NCBI RefSeq assembly: GCF_003258295.1
Contig: NZ_QKYN01000185.1
Location: 1-63,059 of the forward strand
Reading direction: 5' to 3'
Origin: Streptacidiphilus pinicola
GTDB lineage: Bacteria; Actinomycetota; Actinomycetes; Streptomycetales; Streptomycetaceae
DNA: 63,059 bases
Position 1 is the stretch's first letter. Every line of letters starts with the position of its first letter. This document shows, piece after piece, positions 17,502-26,885 of this stretch. Both the position numbers and the translations under genes were made by a program. The notes below the pieces were generated by a model, which was not told the origin of the DNA, did no database searches, and was given only the letters and a program-made list of their open reading frames with translations.

Positions 17502-18448
17502 TCGTCACGATCACGCCCAATCCCAGCCTGGACCGGACCTACGAGCTGCCTGGCTCCTCCCTGCGCCTCGGCGAGGTCAACCGCGCCGAGTCCGACCGCG
17601 TCGATCCGGGCGGCAAGGGCGTCAACGTCTCCCGCGCGCTGACCGCCGCCGGGCACCGGACCACCGCGGTCCTGCCGCTCGGCGGGCTCTCCGGCGAGCT
17701 GCTGGCGCGGCTGCTGCGCGAGCAGGGCATCGACGTGGCGAGCGTGCCGGTCGCGGGCGAGTCCCGCATCAACGTCTCCGTGGTGACCGGCGACGGCGCG
17801 CTGACGAAGATCAACGCGCCCGGTCCCGAGCTGAGCGCCGCCGAGTCGGCGGCCCTGCTGGCCACCGTCCGGCGGGACTTCACCGGTCCCGGCGTCGACT
17901 GGCTTGCCTGCTGCGGCTCGCTGCCGCGCGGACTGACACCCGCGTGGTACGCCGAGCTGGTCGGCCAGGTCCACTCCGGCGGCGCGCGCATCGCCCTCGA
18001 CACCTCCGGCCCGGCGCTGCTGGCCGCGCTGGCCGCCCGGCCCGACGTGGTGAAGCCCAACGCGGAGGAGCTGGCCGAGGCCGTCGGCCGCCCGCTCGCC
18101 ACCGTCGGCGACGCCCTCGACGCGGCCGGCGAGCTGCGCAAGCGCGGCGCGCGCCAGGTGCTGGCCAGCCTCGGCGCGGACGGCATGCTGCTCGCCGCCG
18201 AGGAGGGCAACTGGTTCGGCACGGCCTCGGTGGACGTGGTCCGCAGCGACGTCGGCGCGGGCGACGCCTCGCTCGCGGGCTTCCTCGGCGCCGGCGGCGC
18301 CGGGCCCGAGGCGCTGGCCTCGGCTCTCGCCCACGGCGCGGCGGCGGTGCAGTTGCCCGGCAGCGTCATGCCCTCTCCCGCCGACCTGCGGCCGCTGGCC
18401 GTGCGGGTGACCGCCGACATCCCGTTGGAGCGGCCCCTGGGACGCTGA
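17498..18448 (+). CDS. fruK: 1-phosphofructokinase (PfkB family)
   Basis: The product is 316 aa. PfkB signatures are ITPNPSLDRTYEL at the N-terminus, GGKGVNVSRAL for substrate binding, and VGAGDASLAGFL with the catalytic aspartate. It phosphorylates fructose 1-phosphate to fructose 1,6-bisphosphate with ATP, linking fructose PTS uptake to glycolysis. It is translationally coupled to fruR (ATGA) and followed after 80 bp by fruA. Confidence 0.93.
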   Translation: MIVTITPNPSLDRTYELPGSSLRLGEVNRAESDRVDPGGKGVNVSRALTAAGHRTTAVLPLGGLSGELLARLLREQGIDVASVPVAGESRINVSVVTGDGALTKINAPGPELSAAESAALLATVRRDFTGPGVDWLACCGSLPRGLTPAWYAELVGQVHSGGARIALDTSGPALLAALAARPDVVKPNAEELAEAVGRPLATVGDALDAAGELRKRGARQVLASLGADGMLLAAEEGNWFGTASVDVVRSDVGAGDASLAGFLGAGGAGPEALASALAHGAAAVQLPGSVMPSPADLRPLAVRVTADIPLERPLGR

Positions 18449-18528
18449 CGCCAGCTCACTCCGCGCAAGGAACCCGGGGGCAAGGGATCCGCAGCACGAG
18501 CCGCACCACCGAGAAGGACTGACACGCC

Positions 18529-20610
18529 ATGAGCGACGACACCACTCCGCGTCTGACCACGCCACCCCTGGTGGACCTGTACCTCGCCCCCACCGACAAG
18601 TCCGAGGCCCTGCGCGCGCTCGCGCAGCGGCTGGTCGCCGAGGGCCGGGTCACCGACCTCGACGGCTTCCTCGCCGACGTCCACGCCCGTGAGGCCCAGG
18701 CCCCGACCGGCCTGGGCGACGGCATCGGCATCCCCCACTGCCGCTCCGCCCACGTGACGGCGCCCAGCGTCGTCTTCGGCCGCAGCTCCCACGGCATCGA
18801 CTTCGCCGCTCCGGACGACCGCCCGGCCGACCTCGTCTTCCTGATCGCCGCCCCGGACGGCGCGGACGACACCCACCTCGCGATCCTGGCCTCGCTGGCC
18901 CGCCGCCTGATGGACCCGCAGTTCACGGACGCACTCCGCTCGGCGACGGACCCGATGAAGGTCGCGGCCCTGGTCTCCGGCGACGAGCCGGCGCGCCCCG
19001 AGGACGCGGCCACGACCGGGAGCGCGGGCACGGCCAGGGGCGGGGGCGCCGGCGGAGCCGGGGCGGCCCAGGCCCGTGCGGCCGAGGCTGCTTCCGCGCC
19101 GGTCACCAACCCCGCCGTGCGTGGCGGGCTGCGGCTTGTCGCCGTCACGTCCTGTCCGACCGGGATCGCCCACACCTATATGGCGGCCAAGTCGCTGGAG
19201 TCGGCCGCCGAGCGGGCGGGGGTGGAGATCCGGGTGGAGACGCAGGGTTCGGCCGGGTTCGAGCCGCTGGCGCCTGAGGTGATCGCGGCGGCCGACGCGG
19301 TGATCTTCGCGCATGATGTGGAGGTCCGCGACCGAGACCGCTTCGCGGGGAAGCCGACGGTCGACGTGGGGGTCAAGGCGGGCGTGAACCGCGCGGACGA
19401 ACTCGTCGCGGAGGCGGCCCGGCTGGCGGAGGGTCACCAGCCCTCGCCCACAGGTCCGGTGGCCGCCAGGGCGTCGAGGCCGGACGAGCACTGGGCCAAG
19501 CGCCTGCGCACCTACCTGATGTCCGGCGTCAGTTACATGATCCCGTTCGTCGCGGCGGGCGGTCTGCTGATCGCGCTGGGCTTCGCCATCGGCGGCTACC
19601 AGATCAAGTCCGCTCCCTCGGTCGTCGGCCACTTCGACTGGTCCTCGAAGGAGAGCTGGGCTGCTCTGCTGTTCCAGACCGGCGCGGCCTCCTTCGGCTT
19701 CCTGGTCCCGATCCTGGCGGGCTTCATCGCCTACGCGATCGGCGACCGCGCCGCGCTCGCGGCGGGCATCGTCGGCGGCGCGATCTCGGTGACGGTCGGG
19801 GCCGGCTTCCTCGGCGGCATCATCGCCGGTCTGATCGCCGGCTTCCTGGTGCGCTGGATGGTCCGCTGGAAGGTCCCGCAGGCGGTCGCCGGGATCATGC
19901 CCGTGGTGGTGATCCCCTTGCTGTCGGTGCTGGCCGTCGGCCTGTTGATGTTCGTCGTGCTGGGCTCCCCAATCGCCTCGCTGATGCAGGCGCTCACCAC
20001 CTGGCTCAACGGGCTGAACGGCACCAACGCGATCCTGCTCGGCCTGCTGCTGGGCGGCATGATGGCCGTGGACATGGGCGGCCCGATCAACAAGGTCGCC
20101 TACACCTTCGCGGCCGGCGCGCTCACCACCGCCGGCACCGTGCCGGACGCGGGCAGCCTCAAGGTGATGGCCGCCGTCATGGCGGGCGGTATGACGCCGC
20201 CGCTCGGCCTGGCCCTGGCCACGACGCTGCGCAGGCGCTTCTTCACTCCCGAGGAGCGCGAGAACGGCAAGGCCGCCTGGGTGCTGGGAGCGTCCTTCAT
20301 CACCGAGGGCGCGATCCCGTTCGCCGCCGCCGATCCGCTGCGCGTCATCCCCTCATGCATCCTGGGCAGCATGACCGCGGGCGGCCTCTCCATGGCCTTC
20401 GGCTGCACGCTGCGCGCTCCGCACGGGGGCATCTGGGTGCTCCCCCTGATCGGCGGGCCGCTCCTCTACCTCCTGGCCATCGCCGCCGGCACGGCCGTCA
20501 CCGCCCTCACGGTGATCACCCTCAAGTCCCGCCGGCGGGTCCCGGGCACCGGCCTCGCCCCGGAGCCCGACACCGTCGTCAGCCCCGAACCCGCCGCCCT
20601 CGCGGCCTGA
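18529..20610 (+). CDS. fruA: Fructose-specific PTS enzyme IIABC
   Basis: The product is 693 aa with domains in the order EIIA, EIIB, EIIC. EIIA carries its phosphohistidine in GIGIPHCRSAH (about residue 70). An Ala/Gly-rich linker leads to EIIB with the phosphocysteine in VTSCPTGIAHTYMAAKS (about Cys208). EIIC has about eight to ten membrane segments with GGMMAVDMGGPINKVAY and ITEGAIPFAAADPLRV. It takes up fructose as fructose 1-phosphate. It ends just before a perfect 12-bp-stem terminator. Confidence 0.94.
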   Translation: MSDDTTPRLTTPPLVDLYLAPTDKSEALRALAQRLVAEGRVTDLDGFLADVHAREAQAPTGLGDGIGIPHCRSAHVTAPSVVFGRSSHGIDFAAPDDRPADLVFLIAAPDGADDTHLAILASLARRLMDPQFTDALRSATDPMKVAALVSGDEPARPEDAATTGSAGTARGGGAGGAGAAQARAAEAASAPVTNPAVRGGLRLVAVTSCPTGIAHTYMAAKSLESAAERAGVEIRVETQGSAGFEPLAPEVIAAADAVIFAHDVEVRDRDRFAGKPTVDVGVKAGVNRADELVAEAARLAEGHQPSPTGPVAARASRPDEHWAKRLRTYLMSGVSYMIPFVAAGGLLIALGFAIGGYQIKSAPSVVGHFDWSSKESWAALLFQTGAASFGFLVPILAGFIAYAIGDRAALAAGIVGGAISVTVGAGFLGGIIAGLIAGFLVRWMVRWKVPQAVAGIMPVVVIPLLSVLAVGLLMFVVLGSPIASLMQALTTWLNGLNGTNAILLGLLLGGMMAVDMGGPINKVAYTFAAGALTTAGTVPDAGSLKVMAAVMAGGMTPPLGLALATTLRRRFFTPEERENGKAAWVLGASFITEGAIPFAAADPLRVIPSCILGSMTAGGLSMAFGCTLRAPHGGIWVLPLIGGPLLYLLAIAAGTAVTALTVITLKSRRRVPGTGLAPEPDTVVSPEPAALAA

Positions 20611-20624
20611 ACCCGACCCCGCTG

Positions 20625-20652
20625 GGCGCCCCCTCCGGTGGGAGGGGGCGCC
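20625..20652. terminator. Bidirectional terminator, fruA / collagenase
   Basis: GGCGCCCCCTCC (20625-20636), loop GGTG, then the perfect complement GGAGGGGGCGCC (20641-20652). It lies between two convergent genes and can serve both. Confidence 0.8.
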
Positions 20653-20659
20653 TCGGTGT

Positions 20660-22849
20660 CTACCGGGAGGCGACCGTGACGCGACGGCTCACGGTGGCGG
20701 TGTGCCCGTGGCTGTCGGTGACGGTCAGGATGACGGTGTAGGAGCCGGGCTTGCGGAACGTCTTCGTCGGGGACGGCGCGGTGGATGCCGTGCCGTCGCC
20801 GAACTTCCACGACCACGCGGCGATGCTGCCGCCGCCCGTCTCCGCGGACCGGTCGGTCAGCCGGACCGTGAGGCCGGAGGCGGCCGCGGCGAAGGCCGCG
20901 TGCGGGGTGCCGGGCGTGAGGGTGCACGCCCCGGCGGCACAGCGGTCCAGCCAGGCGGCGAAGTCGGCGTCGTAGGAGGTGCCGAGGGAGTGGTACACCG
21001 CGTAGCCGCCGGTGTAGTCGCCGGAGCGGAAGTGGGCGAGCATGGCCTGGACGACGTCCGGGTGCCGCTCCACCATGTAGCGGACGGCCAGGTAGCCCCA
21101 CGGGTAGGTGCGGGTGACGTCGCTGTTGTCGTAGGTGTTCTGGAACAGCGTGCTCAGCGCGTAGGTGTGTTTGGCCGCCTCGGTCATCGCCTCGGTGTCG
21201 GTGACGCCGCGGTAGGTGTAGGAGACGTACTCCGCGACGCCTTCGATCCACCACACGTCGGGCACGGTGATCTCGTCCGCGAAGCTGCCCTTCATGTCGT
21301 AGCGGCCGTCGAGGGCGTGGGTGTACTCGTGGTTGAGGTTCCAGATCCGCGCCACGAAGCCGTCGTCGTGGATCTGGCGGTAGGTGATCGACAGGGGCTG
21401 GTTGGCCGGGTCCGCCGGGTCACCGGTCAGCGTGATGCCGCCGTTGTTCGTGTCGACGCCGAAGATGGGCCCGGCGTAGGTCTGGTAGTCCGACAGGCTC
21501 GCGAAGTTGACGATCCGCACGGACGCCTCGTGCTGGCCCGGAATCGGCCCGTGGTCCTTGACCAGCCGGTGGACGAACGGATCCTGGCCCTGGAGGCTGG
21601 CGCAGACGGCGGCGAGATCGGCCGCGGTCAGGTTCTGCGCCTCGACGGAGTGCGTGGCGTCGCAGGTGTGCCGGATCGGGAGGGCGGCCGCCCGCAGCCG
21701 CGCCGGCAGGTCGCAGACGCCGTAGGAGGAGCACCGGGCCTCGTCGTAGGCGGCGACCTGGCTCGCGACGCCGACCCACAGCGCCGCGGTCCGGCCGGTG
21801 ATCTTCGAGGCCGCGAGCAGGCCCTTGATCAGCGGCTGCACCTTGCCGTACAGGGCCGGGTGTTGGACGAAGCGGGCCGTCTCGATGCCCGCGTTGGAGT
21901 CCAGGAAGGCGTTCGGCCCGCCGAGCAGGTCCCGGTGCGCGAGCGCGAAGGCGTCGAGGGTGTCGACGATGCCCGGGTCGGCGGTGACGGCGCTGACGAA
22001 GTCCGGGTTCTGGTGGCCGCGGAACAGCGGCGTGAAGACGTCGTTGACGAGGTTGACCATGTACCAGGAGTGCTCGTACGCGTTGGTGTAGCCGCTCAGG
22101 ATCCGCTGGTAGGTGCGCAGGTAGCGGGCCTGCAGGCCGGCACTGTCGGTGAGGGTGACCACCTCCCCCGCGACCTGGCCGTTCGCGTCCGTGACGTCGG
22201 CGAGGTGCGGGCTCGCGACGAAGGCGTCGACGCCGCCCGCGACCGCGCCGGTGAGTGCCGCGTCGTAGCCCCCGACGTCCCCGGGGTCGTAGAACTGCAC
22301 GTAGTAGCCGGCCCGGAGGAACAGGGCGAGCTGCTCCAGGCCGGTCGAGTCGTCGCCGGAGTAGCTCGCCGACGCGGCGCGGAACGCGTCGGCCACGGCG
22401 CGCATCTGGCTCTCCCGGAACACCCCGGAGGCGTTCGGACCGGTGACGGCGAAGAGCGTGTTGACGCAGTCGGTGCTCGCCGACGTGACGAAGGAGACCA
22501 GCGCGGCTCCGGTCCGGCTGCTGAAGTCGGCCGGGGTGCACGAGGCGGAGGGGTGACCGGGCGCGGTCGCGGCGGCCGTCTGCGGGTCGGTCGTGGGAGC
22601 GGTGCTCGGGCTGTGCGGGGGTAGTTGACCGGCCGTCAGGCGCTGGGCCTGGACGACCGGTCGGTCGGCGGCGGCGCCGGTCCGACTACCGGTCGGCGGC
22701 AGCGACCGGCTGCTCTGCGCGGCGGCCGGCCGCACGTCGGCGGCATGGCCCGGCGTCACGGACAGGCCGACGAGGGCTGTGCTCGCGGCAACGAGCCCGG
22801 CCAGAAGGGGAGCGGGCAGGGATATGGACGTGCGGAAGCGCCGACGCAT
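20660..22849 (-). CDS. Secreted M9-family collagenase with C-terminal PKD domain
   Basis: The product is 729 aa. A signal peptide with an Arg-rich n-region leads into an N-terminal activator domain of the M9 type. The gluzincin zinc site H507-E-Y-T-H511 (LNHEYTHALDGRYD) follows, with the third ligand in the helix WWIEGVAEYVSY (about residue 533). The last ~85 residues are a PKD domain (SWKFGDGTAST) that helps bind or swell collagen fibrils. Start ATG 22849 follows GAGGAACGAGG. It is smaller than clostridial collagenases, with a single PKD and no further binding domain. Confidence 0.88.
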   Translation of the reverse strand: MRRRFRTSISLPAPLLAGLVAASTALVGLSVTPGHAADVRPAAAQSSRSLPPTGSRTGAAADRPVVQAQRLTAGQLPPHSPSTAPTTDPQTAAATAPGHPSASCTPADFSSRTGAALVSFVTSASTDCVNTLFAVTGPNASGVFRESQMRAVADAFRAASASYSGDDSTGLEQLALFLRAGYYVQFYDPGDVGGYDAALTGAVAGGVDAFVASPHLADVTDANGQVAGEVVTLTDSAGLQARYLRTYQRILSGYTNAYEHSWYMVNLVNDVFTPLFRGHQNPDFVSAVTADPGIVDTLDAFALAHRDLLGGPNAFLDSNAGIETARFVQHPALYGKVQPLIKGLLAASKITGRTAALWVGVASQVAAYDEARCSSYGVCDLPARLRAAALPIRHTCDATHSVEAQNLTAADLAAVCASLQGQDPFVHRLVKDHGPIPGQHEASVRIVNFASLSDYQTYAGPIFGVDTNNGGITLTGDPADPANQPLSITYRQIHDDGFVARIWNLNHEYTHALDGRYDMKGSFADEITVPDVWWIEGVAEYVSYTYRGVTDTEAMTEAAKHTYALSTLFQNTYDNSDVTRTYPWGYLAVRYMVERHPDVVQAMLAHFRSGDYTGGYAVYHSLGTSYDADFAAWLDRCAAGACTLTPGTPHAAFAAAASGLTVRLTDRSAETGGGSIAAWSWKFGDGTASTAPSPTKTFRKPGSYTVILTVTDSHGHTATVSRRVTVASR

Positions 22850-22998
22850 CCTCGTTCCTCGGGTGGTGGTGGACAGGGAGCCCCAACAGGTGGGTGGCCC
22901 GGGGGATGTGACGCACCGTCTCACGCGTGAACGGACAGCGACAATAGGGTGTGACATAGCATATTGCTTTGCCGGGTCATAACAACGCCCGCCGGCCG

Positions 22999-23907
22999 TC
23001 AGCGAACGACGAGATCCCGGTACGCGGCCGACGCGGCGGCGAACAGGTGCTCCGCCACCTCCCCGCTCACGCCCGCAGGCCGCCAGGCCAGCAGGTACCG
23101 GCACCACAGCGGGGTCCCGGTCAGCGGTTTCACCAGCACACCGGGTATCGGACGCAGGGTGGCCTGCACGACGGAGACGCCGAGCCCCTCGCCGATCATG
23201 TGCTGCAACTGCGACGCGTCGCCGAGGAACTCGTGGACCGTACCCGGCGTGAAACCCGCCCCCGCGCAGGCGCGGTAGAAGACGCCGGGCCAACCCGCCC
23301 CGTCGTCTGGGGTCACGAACCACGCCTCCGCGGACAGGTCGCCGAGCGCGATCTCGGTCCGGTGGCGCAGCGGATGCCGGGCGCTCATGGCGAGCGAGCA
23401 CGGCTCGGTGACCAGGCCGCGCACCGCGACGGCGTCGGAGTGCCGCAGTTCCATCCCGGGATAGTCCACGGCGATCGCCGCGTCCAACTCGCCCTGCTCC
23501 AACAGGTCCACGATGGTCGAGGAGGCGTAGACGCTGCTCACCCGGAGCGTCAGTCCCGGCAGCCGGCCGCGCAGCCGGGCCACCATCCCGGGCAGCACCG
23601 GGGAGTTGGTGGCCGCCAGGCGCAACGGCGGACGTGCCGCCGCGGCGTCCGCCGCCGGGCGGCGCCCGATCGCGGCCACGCGCACCAGCGTGTCGCGCGC
23701 CTGGGCGAGTACCTCCGCGCCGTACGGGGTCGGCTCCACTCCGGAAGGGGCGCGTTCGAACAGCGGCTCCCCGAAGAACTGCTCGATCCGCCGCAGCTGT
23801 GTGCTCATCGCCGGCTGCGAGCAGCCGAGCGCCACGGCCGCCCCGCTGACGCTCCCGGCGTCGGCGATCGCGCACAGCGCCCGCAGATGCCGAAGCTCCA
23901 GCTCCAT
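22999..23907 (-). CDS. LysR-family transcriptional regulator
   Basis: The product is 302 aa from ATG 23907, preceded by GGGGGAGGCG. The N-terminal winged HTH (ELRHLRALCAIADAGSVSGA) is followed by the usual periplasmic-binding-like effector domain. The target is unclear: downstream is the collagenase gene in the same direction, about 150 bp away, and upstream the osmoprotectant transporter is divergent. LysR regulators usually act on a divergent gene, so the transporter is the better guess. Confidence 0.85.
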   Translation of the reverse strand: MELELRHLRALCAIADAGSVSGAAVALGCSQPAMSTQLRRIEQFFGEPLFERAPSGVEPTPYGAEVLAQARDTLVRVAAIGRRPAADAAAARPPLRLAATNSPVLPGMVARLRGRLPGLTLRVSSVYASSTIVDLLEQGELDAAIAVDYPGMELRHSDAVAVRGLVTEPCSLAMSARHPLRHRTEIALGDLSAEAWFVTPDDGAGWPGVFYRACAGAGFTPGTVHEFLGDASQLQHMIGEGLGVSVVQATLRPIPGVLVKPLTGTPLWCRYLLAWRPAGVSGEVAEHLFAAASAAYRDLVVR

Positions 23908-24013
23908 CAGCGCCTCCCCCTGATTTCCCGTTGATCGGGGGAACGCATGATAGCCAGCGGTCAGACCCGCCTCGCCGGACACGCGCGCCGATCCCGACCA
24001 CGGGCGGAGCCGG

Positions 24014-24051
24014 CACCCCCGAGCGGGGGTGTGGGCACCCCCGCCGGGGGT
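24014..24051. repeat. Two tandem GC hairpins between lysR and the ABC operon
   Basis: CACCCCC-GAGC-GGGGGTG (24014-24031) is followed at once by ACCCCC-GCC-GGGGGT (24037-24051). They could form alternative or stacked stem-loops in the 296-bp divergent gap. A role in the leader of either transcript is possible but unproven. Confidence 0.5.
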
Positions 24052-24204
24052 AGCGGCAGCCGCCCGCGCGACCCCGCGAGCGCTCGCCACGGCCACCACC
24101 TCACCCGTTCGGCCTACGCCTTAGAGCGCGTCGCCCGGCGTCGCGGGGTCGGTGACAGTTCGATGGTGATCGCACCTGTCTCCGGCCGAAAGGGGAGCGG
24201 CCTC

Positions 24205-25356
24205 GTGATCCGGTTCGAGTCCGTGAGCAAGAAGTACCCCGACGGGACGCTCGCCGTCGACGAGCTCGACCTGGTCGCGCCCTCGGGCCGGATCACCGTG
24301 CTGGTCGGACCGTCGGGCTGCGGCAAGACCACCAGCTTGCGGATGATCAACCGGATGATCGAGCCGACCGACGGGCGGATCTGGCTGGACGACCGGGACA
24401 CCGCGAGCGTGCCCACGCACGAGCTGCGGCGCGGGATCGGCTATGTGATCCAGCACGCGGGGCTGTTCCCGCACCGCACCGTGGTGGACAACATCACGAC
24501 CGTGCCCGAGTTGCTGGGGCAGGACAAGAAGCGGGCGCGCGCCCGGGCGATGGAGCTGATGGAGCGGGTCGGGCTGCCGGCGCAGCTGGCCAAGCGGTAT
24601 CCGGCGCAGCTTTCCGGCGGACAGCAGCAGCGCGTGGGCGTCGCCCGCGCCCTGGCCGCCGACCCGCCGGTGATGCTGATGGACGAGCCGTTCAGCGCCG
24701 TCGACCCGGTGGTGCGGGCGCAGCTGCAGAACGAGTTCCTGCGGCTGCAGGGCGAGCTCGGCAAGACGATCGTGTTCGTCACCCACGACATCGACGAGGC
24801 CATCAAGCTGGGCGACCAGGTCGCCGTGCTGCGGGTCGGCGGACATCTGGCGCAGCTCGCGTCGCCCGCCGACCTGCTGGCGGCGCCCGCGGACACCTTC
24901 GTGGCCGAGTTCGTCGGACGCGACCGCGGCTACCGCGCGCTCGGCTTCGCCGGGGCCGGACGGCTGCCGCTGCACCACGAGCACTCCGTCGCGCTCGGGA
25001 GCGGGCTGGGCGAGGCCCGGGAGGCGGGGGTGGACGGCTGGGTGCTGGTGACCGACGCCGAGGAGCGTCCGCAGGGCTGGCTGCGCACCGACCGGCTCGC
25101 GGACGCGGCCAGCGGGGAGACGGTGGTCCAGGAGCAGCTCAACCTCGGCGGCACGCTCGCCTCCGAGAACGCCACGCTGCGCGAGGCGTTGGACTCCGCG
25201 CTCTCCTCCCCCAGCGGCCGCGGCGTCATCGTCGACGGCTCGGGCCTGCTGCTCGGCACGGTGACGGCCTCCGAGGTACTCGCGCGGATCGAGCAGCAGC
25301 GCGTCGCGGCTGACGGACCATCAGTGCGGCGCACCGGGGCGGGTGAGGCCTCCTGA
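24205..25356 (+). CDS. QAT-family (OpuC/ProV-like) osmoprotectant ABC ATPase
   Basis: The product is 383 aa. The GTG at 24205 is supported by AGGGGAG seven bases upstream. It has Walker A GPSGCGKTT, signature LSGGQQQRVGVARAL, Walker B VMLMDEPFSAVDP and the H-loop FVTHDID. The C-terminal ~130 residues resemble a CBS-type module (GWVLVTDAEERPQGWLRTD, later GRGVIVDGSGLLLGTV), which in this family senses ionic strength or nucleotides. It energises import of betaine, choline or related osmolytes with the three following genes. Confidence 0.88.
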   Translation: MIRFESVSKKYPDGTLAVDELDLVAPSGRITVLVGPSGCGKTTSLRMINRMIEPTDGRIWLDDRDTASVPTHELRRGIGYVIQHAGLFPHRTVVDNITTVPELLGQDKKRARARAMELMERVGLPAQLAKRYPAQLSGGQQQRVGVARALAADPPVMLMDEPFSAVDPVVRAQLQNEFLRLQGELGKTIVFVTHDIDEAIKLGDQVAVLRVGGHLAQLASPADLLAAPADTFVAEFVGRDRGYRALGFAGAGRLPLHHEHSVALGSGLGEAREAGVDGWVLVTDAEERPQGWLRTDRLADAASGETVVQEQLNLGGTLASENATLREALDSALSSPSGRGVIVDGSGLLLGTVTASEVLARIEQQRVAADGPSVRRTGAGEAS

Positions 25357-26102
25357 TGACCCCGCCCGGGCTCACCGCCCCTCCCGTTCTCCTCCACCAC
25401 GCCCCGACGGCCGGGCTCGCCGTCGACTCCTCGCCCGGAGGCATGTTCTCCTACTTCAGCGACCACCGTGACGAGGTGCTGAACTGGCTCGGCTACCACG
25501 CCTGGCTCTCCGCCGTCCCGGTGCTGGCGGGCCTGCTGATCGCGCTGCCGCTGGGCTGGCTGGCGCGCCGCTACCGCTGGACCTACCCGCCGCTGGTCAC
25601 CGCGGCCGGGGTCCTCTACACGATCCCCTCGATCGCGCTGTTCGTGGCCATGCCGGAGCTCATCGGCACGCAGATCCTCGACCCGATCAACGTGGCGGTC
25701 GCGCTCACCGTCTACACCGTCGCGCTGCTCGTCCGCGTCGTCGCGGACGGGCTCGCGGCGGTGCCGGAGGACGTCGCCCAGGCGGCGACGGCGATGGGGC
25801 TGACCCGCCGTCAACGGCTGCTCAAGGTGGAACTGCCGCTGGCCGTGCCGGTGATCGCCGCGGGCGTGCGGGTCGCGGTCGTCGCCAACGTCAGCCTGGT
25901 GGCCGTGGCGGGAACCATCGGCGTCCCCAACCTCGGCCAGCTGTTCACCACCGGCTTCCAGCTCTCGGTCGGCAATCCCTACTACCCGCCGATCACGCTC
26001 GGCATCGTGCTGTGCGTGCTGCTCGCGCTGGTCCTGGACCTGCTGGTGGTCGGCGCGACCCGGCTGGTGACGCCGTGGCGCAGGGCGGTGGGCGGCTCGT
26101 GA
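25356..26102 (+). CDS. Osmoprotectant ABC permease 1
   Basis: The product is 248 aa from ATG 25356, sharing one base with the ATPase stop (TGATG). The BPD inner-membrane domain has about five to six helices and the EAA-like loop VPEDVAQAATAMGLTRRQ that docks the ATPase. An internal ATG at 25443 (MFSYFSDHRDEV) matches the usual family start and could be the true one. It pairs with the next permease. Confidence 0.87.
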   Translation: MTPPGLTAPPVLLHHAPTAGLAVDSSPGGMFSYFSDHRDEVLNWLGYHAWLSAVPVLAGLLIALPLGWLARRYRWTYPPLVTAAGVLYTIPSIALFVAMPELIGTQILDPINVAVALTVYTVALLVRVVADGLAAVPEDVAQAATAMGLTRRQRLLKVELPLAVPVIAAGVRVAVVANVSLVAVAGTIGVPNLGQLFTTGFQLSVGNPYYPPITLGIVLCVLLALVLDLLVVGATRLVTPWRRAVGGS

Positions 26103-26851
26103 TCCAGTGGCTCAACGACCCCGGCAACTGGACCGCCCAGGGCGGCATCTTCGACCAGCTCTGGGCGCACCTGCAGTACGCGCTGATCGCCCTGGTGGTC
26201 GCCATCGTCCTGGCGCTGCCGCTGGGCCTGCTGATCGGGCACACCGGTCGCGGCCGGTGGCTGGTGACCGTCGCCAACGCCGTGCGCTCGCTGCCCGTCC
26301 TCGGCCTGCTGATCCTGCTGTACGTGATGCTGGCCCCGCACATCCACGGCCGCGGCGACACCGTCTACCTGCTGCCGACCGAGATCGTGCTCATCCTGCT
26401 GGCCGTCCCGCCGCTCCTGGCCAGCACCGTCGCCGGCGTCGAGAACGTCGATCCGGCGGTGCGGGACGCGGCCGCCGGCATGGGCATGCGCGGCGGCCAG
26501 GTGGTCCGCAAGGTGGAGCTGCCGAACGCCCTGCCGCTGGTCTTCTCCGGCCTGCGCAGCGCGACGCTGCAGGTGATCGCGACGGCCACCGTCGCCGCCT
26601 ACCTGGGTCTGGGCGGTCTCGGCCGTTTCGTCTACGACGGCCAGGCCAGCCAGAACTTCGCCGAGCGGAACGCGGGCGCGCTGCTGGTCGCGCTGCTCGC
26701 CGTCGTCGCCGACCTGCTGCTCGCCGTCGCCCAGCGCTACACCGTCTCGCGCGGCGTCTCCGGCCGCTTCTCGAGCCGCCCCGACGCGAGCACCAGCGCC
26801 GAGGGTGGCCCTCCCGAGCTCCCCGCTCCGCCTGCCACGCACACCGCTTGA
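26099..26851 (+). CDS. Osmoprotectant ABC permease 2
   Basis: The product is 250 aa starting at GTG 26099, overlapping the previous stop by four bases. The BPD permease domain has the EAA-like motif DPAVRDAAAGMGMRGGQ and an Asn/Glu-containing central helix. The C-terminal 35 residues are Ser/Pro-rich and probably cytoplasmic. It forms the heterodimeric channel with permease 1. Confidence 0.87.
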   Translation: MIQWLNDPGNWTAQGGIFDQLWAHLQYALIALVVAIVLALPLGLLIGHTGRGRWLVTVANAVRSLPVLGLLILLYVMLAPHIHGRGDTVYLLPTEIVLILLAVPPLLASTVAGVENVDPAVRDAAAGMGMRGGQVVRKVELPNALPLVFSGLRSATLQVIATATVAAYLGLGGLGRFVYDGQASQNFAERNAGALLVALLAVVADLLLAVAQRYTVSRGVSGRFSSRPDASTSAEGGPPELPAPPATHTA

Positions 26852-26885
26852 CCCCTCGCATCCCCACTCCCAGGAGACACGCATC

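Noticed and set aside
20660-24016. Very long minus-strand frame joining the collagenase with upstream sequence
   Set aside because: The collagenase has its own ATG, ribosome-binding site and signal peptide at 22849; the upstream part overlaps the LysR gene in another frame and has no protein-like character.
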